Below, piece by piece: positions 1 through 9,600 of a stretch of 64,000 bases of DNA (position 1 is its first letter; each line of letters opens with the position of its first letter). Below the pieces are notes generated by a model. The model was given only the letters and a program-made list of their open reading frames with translations. It did no database searches and was not told the DNA's origin. Position numbers and translations under genes: made by a program. Source of the DNA: JAAYBQ01 sp035403465 (GTDB lineage: Bacteria > Spirochaetota > UBA4802 > UBA5550); NCBI GenBank assembly GCA_035403465.1, contig DAONFG010000001.1:181408-245407 (forward strand), given 5' to 3'.

Positions 1-65
1 CATGGATTATAAGAGGCAGGGAACAACTTTTGCTTGAATTTTACAGGCATGATTTATTAAAATAA
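1..65 (+). CDS. C-terminal fragment of an upstream gene (partial)
   Basis: The frame beginning at base 3 is open from the window edge to a TAA at 63-65 and encodes about 20 residues ending in ...EFYRHDLLK. It ends 30 bases before the AsmA-like gene, which has no strong ribosome binding site of its own, so it could be the 3' end of the preceding gene in the same operon. The fragment is too short to assign to a family, and a chance open frame of this length is possible. Confidence 0.35.
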   Translation, partial: WIIRGREQLLLEFYRHDLLK

Positions 66-95
66 AAGTATTCCAACAGGAACAGGTCCGGTTAA

Positions 96-3002
96 ATGAT
101 CAATAAAAAAAGTAAAAAATCCTCCGGTGAAAGCGAAGTACTGAATAACCAGGCTGCTGGTGATCCGGGTACCGGTTCAGATATTATTGCGCCGCATAAA
201 TTCACCCGCAAAGAGAGGAGACACCTTAAAAAAGAGATGCGCAGGATGAAACCTCTATGGAGGAGGATTTCATGGCAGTTTGTCAGGACCCTGCTGATCC
301 GTGTTCCCCTGGTGATTATCGCGGTGCTTGCTGTTACGCTTTTCACGCTTAAGATATACCTTACGCCTGTTACTGTGCAGAAACTTGCCACATCCGTCTT
401 TGCCGGGATGTCGAACGGGTCACTTAAAATGGATGTCACTGAATTCAACATATACAGGGGCTGCGTAATCAGGAACATAGTTGTACGCAGCGGCGCGGAC
501 TTTAACAATGAAAAAGTTTTTGAAATGGAGAAGTTCGTGTTCAGGTACCACTTCTTCAGAATGTTTACCGGCAGCATAAGGTTCCCTGAAATCGGGCTGT
601 ACAAGCCGCGCGTTTACCTGAAGGAGAAGAACGGGAAATGGAATGTCTCCACTTTAATGAAACCATCAGAGAAGAAGGTGGAGGAACCGGAAGAGGAGGA
701 TGAGGGTGAAATTTCGGATGAAATCAGTCTCCCCATATCCGTTGATTTTCTTCTGAACTTTTATCTCGATGACCTGCGGGTCTTTGTAAAGGGCGCGGAT
801 TTTTCTGCACAGATGCAGGGTCTTACTTTTAACGCGAATATCGATATCCCCCCATTTAAAAAAATACCTAAATCGGTCCAGGCTGTAAAAATAATCAGGA
901 CCATGAGATTTGAACTTAATCCGTCAGGGAACATGGATGTCAGCTTTTATTCAAACGGTGCAGAAAGCTCACCGGATCTGGTCCTTAACTGGAAACTGAT
1001 TTTTAATAACGGGGATAAATCCGAATTCAATTCAAGCCTTGAGTTCGGCGCAAAGCGTATGCCGCTGCGTCTGAAGGACAGGGTATTTTCACCATTCGAT
1101 TTTATGATTTCTTATGATATATTCCTGAATCCCATAGATGATTCAGTGCGGATCACGGATTTTACTATAAACTTCAAGGGGAGCAACTGGCTGAAGTTAG
1201 GCGGAACAGTTGGCAATGTGACGAAGAACCAGGTCCTGAAAATTGACATGAAGGAGAGCCGCATACCGCTGAAGGATCTTTACCCGTATTACGTGCTAAT
1301 GACCGGGGACCGGGCTACACGTTTTAATGGAGATGTTTCACTCTATCCGCTTTCTGTCCGGGGTACAGTGTCTAACCCGGACGTAAAGGGCGGAGTTAAC
1401 CTTAAAAATATCTACTTCAAGATTCCCGGAACCGAGGCGAGCATTCCTTCCCTGGTTCTTGATTATTCTGCTTCAGGACCCATGTCGCGCATGGAGCTGG
1501 GGCTGGATCTGAAAGTCCCTCATATCGCCTATGTTATAGAAGGGAGCAAGTCAGGGGGCAACGGGCTTAAATTTAATACCGGTATCACAGCGCTTGACGG
1601 ATTCAGTATTTTCAGGATAAATACAATGTCGCTTAATTTCTATGAACCTGTTTCAGGAAAGGATGCTGTTGCCATGCTGCTCAATGGCGAGGTGAACACC
1701 GCGGGTTCAATTTCGGGTTGGATTAATATCAGCAGGCTGCGGCTCAATACTGCTCCGCTGAAGGAGATGGTGCCCGGGAGGTTCAGGAAGAGCGTGGAGT
1801 CGATCCCCCTGAAAAAGCCTGTAAACCTGGGGCTTGTGACAAAGTTTTTTATGGGTGATAACCTTGTAGATGCAGACCTGGACATTTCGGCATTGGTCCC
1901 GGACTATGGTGTTGAAGACCTGAAACTTTCAGCATCGGTTCAGCAGGACAGGAAGAAGCAGCGGGTCACGGTGGAACACCTGACGCTCGGCAGCAGGACC
2001 ATGAACCTCCTGCTCGCGGTTAACGGAACAGTCGACCTGAAAAAATCCCCAATGTCCGATTCTAACCTGAAAGTATCCCTCGAGCTGAACAACAGCGCGA
2101 TGAAAAATATTTTCGGCCCATGGGCGACATCCGGTATGGTAAAACTCACAGCCGGGATGAAGGGTGACCTGGACACCGGCGTAGTCAAAGGCAGCCTCGT
2201 CTGTTCAGGGTTCAACCTGAAGAACGACGAAATGATGCTGGCACTTTACGGTCTTGACATGAACTTTCCATTTGAGTATGAACTCGCTGCGCGCAAAGCG
2301 GTACAGTCTTACCTTACGGTGACACAGAAGCAGGTTATTGAGAGCGAACACTTCAAGGAGAAACCGAATTTCACAATAAAGTCATTCAGCTTCAAGCACC
2401 CGGCGCGTGAAAGAAAAATTGAATACATGAAGGATTTTTCTGCCCTCATGTACTTCAGGGAAAACGTGTTCAGGATTGCAGACCTGAAGGCCTCGGTCAT
2501 GGATGGTTCATTATACGCCAGGTCGATCATGTTCAACTTCGCGGATTTTAAACTGCACCACATGGAGTTCGACCTTATCCTTGACGCAACAAACATCAAT
2601 ATAGGCAGGATGGATGAGCCTGATTATAAAAAGGTGATTCCTAAAGATGCCGAGTTGTCCCTGAGCGCGAATTTTTCCGGTAAGGGACTTAACATAAACA
2701 GGGAACTTACGGTTTCGGGATATATTAACATATATGAAATTGGAATAGATTTCGCCAACAGGCTGATGAAGGGGCTGAGCCAGGAGAAGGGCAAGTCCAA
2801 GCTTGGCCAGCCTGTGCAGTTTATAGTGGATAATTCCATGGGAATTGAAGGATTTGACTTCAAGCTGGACAAGGGGCTCGCTTACCCGACTGTCAAACTC
2901 TGGAGAAAGATAATCAGCGTGCTTGCTGTTGTTGACAGGAGTGAAGTGAAGTTTGACAGGATCCCGGTACAGGAATACTTACGCAAGGTTACGGAGGAGT
3001 AA
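96..3002 (+). CDS. AsmA-like inner-membrane-anchored envelope protein
   Basis: This 968-residue protein has a basic cytoplasmic N-terminus (about residues 35-58), a single membrane segment at about 64-89 and a long periplasmic part. The periplasmic part has alternating beta-strand patterning and segments such as DVSLYPLSVRGTVSNPDVKGG typical in style of AsmA/TamB/DUF748 proteins, together with an acidic linker near 190-205. AsmA-family proteins are bridge-like envelope proteins implicated in lipid transport and outer-membrane homeostasis; that role is inferred here from architecture only. The ATG at 96 has only a weak upstream purine run. The next gene starts 4 bases after the stop and is followed by a giant lipoprotein, so the three probably form one envelope operon. 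Assignment to a precise subfamily is not possible by eye. Confidence 0.7.
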   Translation: MINKKSKKSSGESEVLNNQAAGDPGTGSDIIAPHKFTRKERRHLKKEMRRMKPLWRRISWQFVRTLLIRVPLVIIAVLAVTLFTLKIYLTPVTVQKLATSVFAGMSNGSLKMDVTEFNIYRGCVIRNIVVRSGADFNNEKVFEMEKFVFRYHFFRMFTGSIRFPEIGLYKPRVYLKEKNGKWNVSTLMKPSEKKVEEPEEEDEGEISDEISLPISVDFLLNFYLDDLRVFVKGADFSAQMQGLTFNANIDIPPFKKIPKSVQAVKIIRTMRFELNPSGNMDVSFYSNGAESSPDLVLNWKLIFNNGDKSEFNSSLEFGAKRMPLRLKDRVFSPFDFMISYDIFLNPIDDSVRITDFTINFKGSNWLKLGGTVGNVTKNQVLKIDMKESRIPLKDLYPYYVLMTGDRATRFNGDVSLYPLSVRGTVSNPDVKGGVNLKNIYFKIPGTEASIPSLVLDYSASGPMSRMELGLDLKVPHIAYVIEGSKSGGNGLKFNTGITALDGFSIFRINTMSLNFYEPVSGKDAVAMLLNGEVNTAGSISGWINISRLRLNTAPLKEMVPGRFRKSVESIPLKKPVNLGLVTKFFMGDNLVDADLDISALVPDYGVEDLKLSASVQQDRKKQRVTVEHLTLGSRTMNLLLAVNGTVDLKKSPMSDSNLKVSLELNNSAMKNIFGPWATSGMVKLTAGMKGDLDTGVVKGSLVCSGFNLKNDEMMLALYGLDMNFPFEYELAARKAVQSYLTVTQKQVIESEHFKEKPNFTIKSFSFKHPARERKIEYMKDFSALMYFRENVFRIADLKASVMDGSLYARSIMFNFADFKLHHMEFDLILDATNINIGRMDEPDYKKVIPKDAELSLSANFSGKGLNINRELTVSGYINIYEIGIDFANRLMKGLSQEKGKSKLGQPVQFIVDNSMGIEGFDFKLDKGLAYPTVKLWRKIISVLAVVDRSEVKFDRIPVQEYLRKVTEE

Positions 3003-3006
3003 GATC

Positions 3007-3600
3007 ATGAGATGTAGTATTGCATTTTTACTTATAATTACAGCAGCGGTTTATTCAGCATCGGGATGCAAGTCAACTCCAAGCTGCCTTTCGGTTGTTC
3101 CGCCGTCGCTGAACCTCACTTCAGAAAAGACAGTTGTTGAACGCCAGATCATCGGCGATTACATGGAGCTGGAAAAGGATGCCTGGGTTATCGCCTCTGT
3201 CAAAACACCGCATTCATCGGGCAGGACAAAGTCCGACATGACCGGTGACCCTGAACTGCTCAAGGCCGAAAAGTTAAGGTCGTTCCATGCTGAACGGCTC
3301 GCATTATACAAGTCTGAAGGCGCAGCGGGCGAGGCGAGCGATGGATTTGCAGCATACATCCAGTCTGAAAAATACGAATCGGACCCCGCGCAGAAAAAGA
3401 TACTCCTTGCGGTAATAGACGAAGAGAACATGGCGCGTAAAATTATTTTCAGGCGCTCACTCTTTGTAATGAATAACGCGGAACCATCGGCTGATGAAGT
3501 AAAAGCGTTCGGGAGAATTTTTGCCGGGGAGCAGATGATGCTTGCGGGTAAGGGTGAGTGGATACAGGAAAATTCCGGTAAATGGGTGAAGAAAAAATGA
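3007..3600 (+). CDS. small lipoprotein of unknown function
   Basis: The ATG at 3007 is chosen over an in-frame upstream start at 2953 because it is preceded by GGAGG at a good distance and gives a clean lipoprotein signal: a hydrophobic stretch ending in SASGC, with Cys as the likely lipidated residue. The mature part, of about 177 residues, is charged, mostly helical in composition and rich in Lys and Glu. No family was recognised. It lies between the AsmA-like gene and the giant TolB/TPR lipoprotein and overlaps the latter by ATGA, so translation is probably coupled. A role in the same envelope process is likely, but its nature is unknown. Confidence 0.8.
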   Translation: MRCSIAFLLIITAAVYSASGCKSTPSCLSVVPPSLNLTSEKTVVERQIIGDYMELEKDAWVIASVKTPHSSGRTKSDMTGDPELLKAEKLRSFHAERLALYKSEGAAGEASDGFAAYIQSEKYESDPAQKKILLAVIDEENMARKIIFRRSLFVMNNAEPSADEVKAFGRIFAGEQMMLAGKGEWIQENSGKWVKKK

Positions 3601-6600
3601 AGAGATACGTTTTCGCCATACTGCTTGCACTGCAGGTTGCCGCGGTGCTTTCATGTGAAACAAAAGACCCGTACGATGTATCGTTCAGCTATGCCGGTAT
3701 TATAGACAAGGAGTACAGGTTCAATGTGGGACGGGTTATTCCGGTTACAATTGGGCAGTCGATTGAAACCGACGGAGACATTTCTTCAGACGGCATGTAT
3801 TTTTACTACACATCAAATGTGGACAGCGGAAACTTTGATATCTACCTCAGGGCAATGAATAATATTACAACAGTCCGGATAACAGCTCATCCGTCAAAGG
3901 AGACAAACCCGGTTATTTCTCCTGACGGCGAAACACTCGCATTCGTGTCTTTCAGGGACGACCCTGAAGGTGATATTTATACAGTTGATATTGACGCGGA
4001 GAAACTTATCCGCAATGGAAAAGAGAGCGCAGAGTCAAATGATACCCTTGACTCGAAACTGGTGAACCTGACCGCGGAGCAGCAGGGAGAATCAGGCGCT
4101 AACCTGGCAATCCGCGAGGCCAACCCGGCCTGGAGCCCGGACGGAAAGCACATCGCCTATTCACGCACAATGCGCGGCTCAACTGAAATCTGGATCATGA
4201 AAAAAAACGGGAAGGATAAAAAACAGCTTACATCTGATGGAGGTGATTACCCTTCATTTTCTCCTGACGGGATGAACATCGTTTATGTTTCATACAGTGG
4301 AAGCAACGATGGTGAGATTTATACTCTAAATATTGAATCGGGAAAAACAGAAAAGGTGCAGGCAGAGCCCGGGATCAAACTATATCCCTGCTACGCCGGC
4401 AGCGAGGGGAAATTCATATATTCGCTCATAGCGATAGACACAAATCAAAACGGCAGGCTTGACCTTGATGACCGGTCCGTGCTTCAATACTCCGATGTCA
4501 GGGGAGGAAATTCCTACAGGCTCACAAAACAATCAGTATCCTCATTCAAGGCAAAGTGGCTGAGTGCGGTAAAGACAAGGGACTACCAGGGGATAATTCT
4601 TTATACAGACATTACCGGCGAAAACATAAACCTCAACATAATACCGGACAGCGGCATCATCCCTAAAAAACAGAACGCAAAACTGCAGCTTGAATACTGC
4701 AGCACTTACCTTGAAGAATGGGACGATGCCGAGAGATACGAAATGTCCCTTGAAGCAGTGAACTTTTTTTTCGGAAGCAGCAAAGATAATTCCGCCAGGA
4801 CCTATGTTGACCGGTCACTGGGGATGTCTGCGTCGTATTATATAATGGCAGGGAGAAAACAGGATGCAGAGAAGGTCATAGCCCTTCTGAGGAAACGGGC
4901 TTCTGAGAAGAACCCCTACGCGTCGCTGCAGCTCCGGATAGCAGAGGATATGCTTGCCGGAAGAAAAGGGAGCAATGAAAAGATGCTGGATACGCTCCGC
5001 AGCGACAAAGATAAAAGTTTTTATATACCATTCGCAACTGAAGATGTTGGAGACCTGTACTACTCTTCCGGAAACAGGGAGGCGGCATCGCGCGTATACA
5101 GCGCAATAATAAAAACATACCCCGACTATGAGCGGGCAATGGATATCCACGTAAAGATTTCGCTATGCGATGACGACCTGCGTTCAAGGCAGCTCTCTGA
5201 ATCAGCAGTAAATGTTCTCTCTTCTGGCAACGCTAACCAGAGAATAACAGTTGTTCGTAACCTCATATATGGTTTTCAGAAGGGTGACTTCCCTGCGGCA
5301 TCGGCAGCATCATACCTGAAAAATGTTTCAGTGCTTAAGGAAAAGTTTAAAGATGATAAAAAGATTCTGCCAGTGATTAAATATTCGGCGGGCCTGCTTT
5401 ATCTTAAAGCCGGTGATTCAGGGAACGCATCCAGGGAGTTGAAAGAGACCCTTGAGATAACGCCAAAAAACGACATCATCAGTCACCTTGCAAATATAAT
5501 AATGGGCGACATTGAACGAAGGGCGGGACGTTCCGGAGAAGCTGAAAAATATTACAGTGAGGGTTTCAACAGCCACTCAAGAAGGTTCAGGACCGGGAAT
5601 TTACGCGAGAGGCTTTCATGGCTTGTTGATTATTACGAGCAGACAGGGATAAGGCTTTCGGTTTCGGGCAGGTTCATGGAGGGCGCGCATAACCATGAGA
5701 AGAATATACTCCTCCTTACAAAGATGCACAACAAAAGGCTCTTCCCTGAAATATATACCCGGTATGCCGCAAGGGCACATGTTCTTTATGTTGATTCGTT
5801 TATTGAGTGGAAAGGGGAACAGGGAATCGCGGAGCTTGAAAAATCATACAATGACAACATGCCCCTTTTCAGGATGGACTTTAACAGGGCCGCGATCTAC
5901 GGCCTTGCATATATTTATACAAAGAAGGCTCTCTACATAGAAAATACGCCCCCTGCAGATACTGATACGCGGACGGAACCACTTGTAATTGATGCGCTTG
6001 CAAAGAGTGATCAACAGATCGAGTGGGCGCTCTTTCTCGATGATACATTCATTGAGCCTTACCTTCTGAAAAGCTGGAACTACCAGTTTATAGACTACCG
6101 CCGCTCGACCGGTGACGAGGTATTCTCGGATTCTTCGGATAAATTCTTCCCGGAACACCTCTGGGAGAAAAGTGTGCCCATACTTGAAAAAGCGGTTACG
6201 GCGAATGATGAGTCAACGAACCCGGAAAACGAAGGGAACCTTAATCTCAACATGGCCAATACTTATTTTCTGCTTCAGAACTATCCGCGGGCTTTGAAGC
6301 ATTACCAGCTTGCTGCAAAGTACAAGAAGAGCTTCGGAACTGAAACAGAGCAGGCTCTTTATCATTTTCATTACGGCTACTGTCACTGGCAGAACAATGA
6401 TACCGCGAAGGCCAGGGATGAAATAAGCAAGGCTTACGCAATATACAGGGGCATGACCGCGGGTAGAACAGGGATGTACGCGTCACAGTACCTTGTGTTC
6501 TACAGGTACTTTGCGCTTTTCAGCAGGTACGATGGAAAATATAGCGAGGCCATAAAGTGGTACAGGATGATCCTGGACCTTGCGGACGGGAACAAACTTG

Positions 6601-9600
6601 AAATTGACCGGGCACGCTACCTGCAGGAGATCGCGCGCTGTTACATTGAGATGGGTGACACTGATACTGCAATTTCATATATCAACCAGGCTGAGCAGCT
6701 TCTTAAAAAATATCCCGACGATACGAGGAAGTACTATGCGAAGATAAAACTTTTCGGCATTGGTCCTTTCCCTGTTTACGACATGGGACCTGATTCCCTT
6801 GTCATCGGCGGGAGCAGCATATTCTATCCGCTCGATACGTTCAGCAAGAAACTGCTGAACCTCTCAATGCTGGAAGAGATTGCGCTTAAAAATAATGATT
6901 ACGCTGCCGCGGTCAAACACCTGAAGAATAAAATCAAGCTTACAGCGGAGAAGGATACAGAGCTTGCAAATGACATAATGATCAGGTCGAAGAACAACCT
7001 GGGGTATTACTATTTCCTGTCCGGTAAATATGCCGATGCAGAGAAACAGTTCATTGAAACCGGTAAACTTTCCATTGAAAAAGAAAACCGGGATGGAATG
7101 TTCTCCTCTATCTTGAACCTTGTAAACCTCTACTCCATGATGATAGAGGAGAACCTGGATCCGGGACGGGACTGGCTTAAAGTTACAGGGTCAGCCATAA
7201 AAACAATCCAGGGACACAGGGATACGTACAGGAAACTTGCCCTGAATCAGGAGATGGAAGACCTTGAAAAGAAAGCTGAAACTGCAAAACGTAAAGTTAC
7301 CGCAGAGGAGAAAGAGGCTGCGGAACTCAGGGTCAGCCGGGAGACTGACGAGGTAAATTATAAACTTGATATAGCTGTGAGCACCCTTAAATTCTACAGG
7401 GCGGAAATTCTCTATTCGAAGGTCAGGCCGCAGAAGACAGAGAAGGATGCGGCTTATAATCTGTATGCCGGGAACAGGGAAATCTTCAACCTCTACACCG
7501 AGGCGCTTGCGGGATTCGAGACCGCCTTGTCTGTATCGGGCGTGTCAGTGAATCCCGGGCTCCAGTGCAGGCTGCTGATAAACAGCGGTACGTGCTACGA
7601 AAAGCGCGGGGAATACGAAAAGGCCTATGTGGCTCTCCTTGACGCGAAGACGATCGCTGACAAATACGAGCTGCGGTGGCTGAAGATTTCAGCGAACCAT
7701 GCACTGGGGTCGTTCATGCACAGGTCCGGCAGCGAGGTTGAAAAGGGGGACGCCAGGGTCCTTGCCGACAGGTACATATCATCTGCTCTTGAAATTGCCG
7801 AGGAACACCCGCTGCTTGTTGTAACCCACGCTGAGCGTATAAGGAGCATTTACAGGGAGTATATACAGATGCTGATTGCCTCCGGCAACAGCAGCAGGGC
7901 ATTTACAGTCTCTGACAGGTACGCGCAGTTTACACGTATTGCGCTTGTGAACTCAATCTCCCCTGAATTCAAAAACAGCTATGACCGCAGGATCTACTAC
8001 GACTACATTGCGGCGATCGGGAAACTCTTCCGGACCGGTGATGAAATATCCGCACTGCTTGAATCAGGCGCGAAACCCGAATCAGAAAAACTTGCTGAAC
8101 TGAAAAAGAAATGGAATGAACATTCCGCGCAGGTGCGCTCGATGTACGATATGGCTGAAAACTACAACCCGCTCATATCATCCTGCCTTGAAATCGGGGC
8201 AGTCGTGGTTCCCGATTCTGCGTATGAGATATACAGGTTCCAGGATACGCCCAAAGGGATTTTCTGGTGGAGGATTTCCGGTAAAAAATTAAGTTCAGGA
8301 TACCTGGATTCCGCGGATTCAGCTGCAGTGAACAGGCTGTTCGATGGCGACAATGCAAAGCCCGTATTTATACTGCTCAATGAATCTTTTATTTCACTAA
8401 TAAACAGCGGTATTGTCATTGCAAAACCGTACAGTGCGGTTAATACCCTGGACCGGATAGGGTATTACCTGGAGGACACAAATCCGCTTACAGCAGAACT
8501 GCTTTCTTCAATAGATTTTGACGGTTCCGCTGCAGGTGTAAAGGTCACGTCATGGAATGATAAAATCAACCCGGCTGATTTTTCCACGGTTTTAAGTACC
8601 GGTGATTTAACGGACGCCACAGGTCCCTCTGCGCTTTTCAGTTCAGGGATACTCCCGGCATGCATTGTCAGGGCAGGGACTGGTTATGATTACAGCAGCA
8701 TTGTACTGGAGACTGAGGCCGCGCTCTACGCTGGAACAACACGGGTAGTTTTTACAGGGAGTGATAAAAATTCTGTCGTAACGGATATTATCAGCAGTGT
8801 TTACAGGCCTGGGACAAAACTTCTCCCTGAAAATACGCTTGTTTGTGGATATATCAGGACAACAATCCCTGAAACATATAATGTGGAAAAAACCGCTGAC
8901 AGGGAATACAGGCTTTATGCTGATAGCCTCGGGCGACTTGAACTTGCACCGGCCCGGGTACACCTGGCTAAGTGGTACTCTCTTAAAGGAGAAACTGTAA
9001 ACCGGGAATACACAGTGAATCTCTGGCATATAAGCATGCTTGCAGGAGATTATCAAAAATCAGCAGAAGTAATAAATGCAATGAAGCCTGCGGGGGCTGA
9101 AGACCAGAATGCATATGACCTGATGACTATATGCCAGCTCCTGTACACTGGTAAAATAAGCCAGGCGAGAACTGCTTATGATAAAATTCATGGGAATCCT
9201 GCAGCTTCTGCAGATTCTGAATTCATTAATATAATACTCTCACTGGCAGAGAAAGGGGATGTCTCTGCGGTTAAACGGGCAGCGGCAATCAAAAAGCCTT
9301 ACATGACAATTATACCGTCAGACCGTTACCTCTTCCTGGTTCTGTCATATGCGATTCTTATAAGCGACGAAGCGGCAAAAGAGGCTGCGGCACTGATACC
9401 ATCAGCTGCTGCGGCATCAGAAAGGGATATGCTGCTCCTCATGACTTTTTCAGGAAGAAAAACTGCCTCAGGCACATCGATCAGGTTTGACAGGATTGCC
9501 ACACTCTCTTCGGGGGGTACACCAGGCAGGACCTACGGGGAAAGCGCTGCAGGACTCTTTACCGGAGATACAGGCTATGACAGGCTGTCTCTCTTCCCCG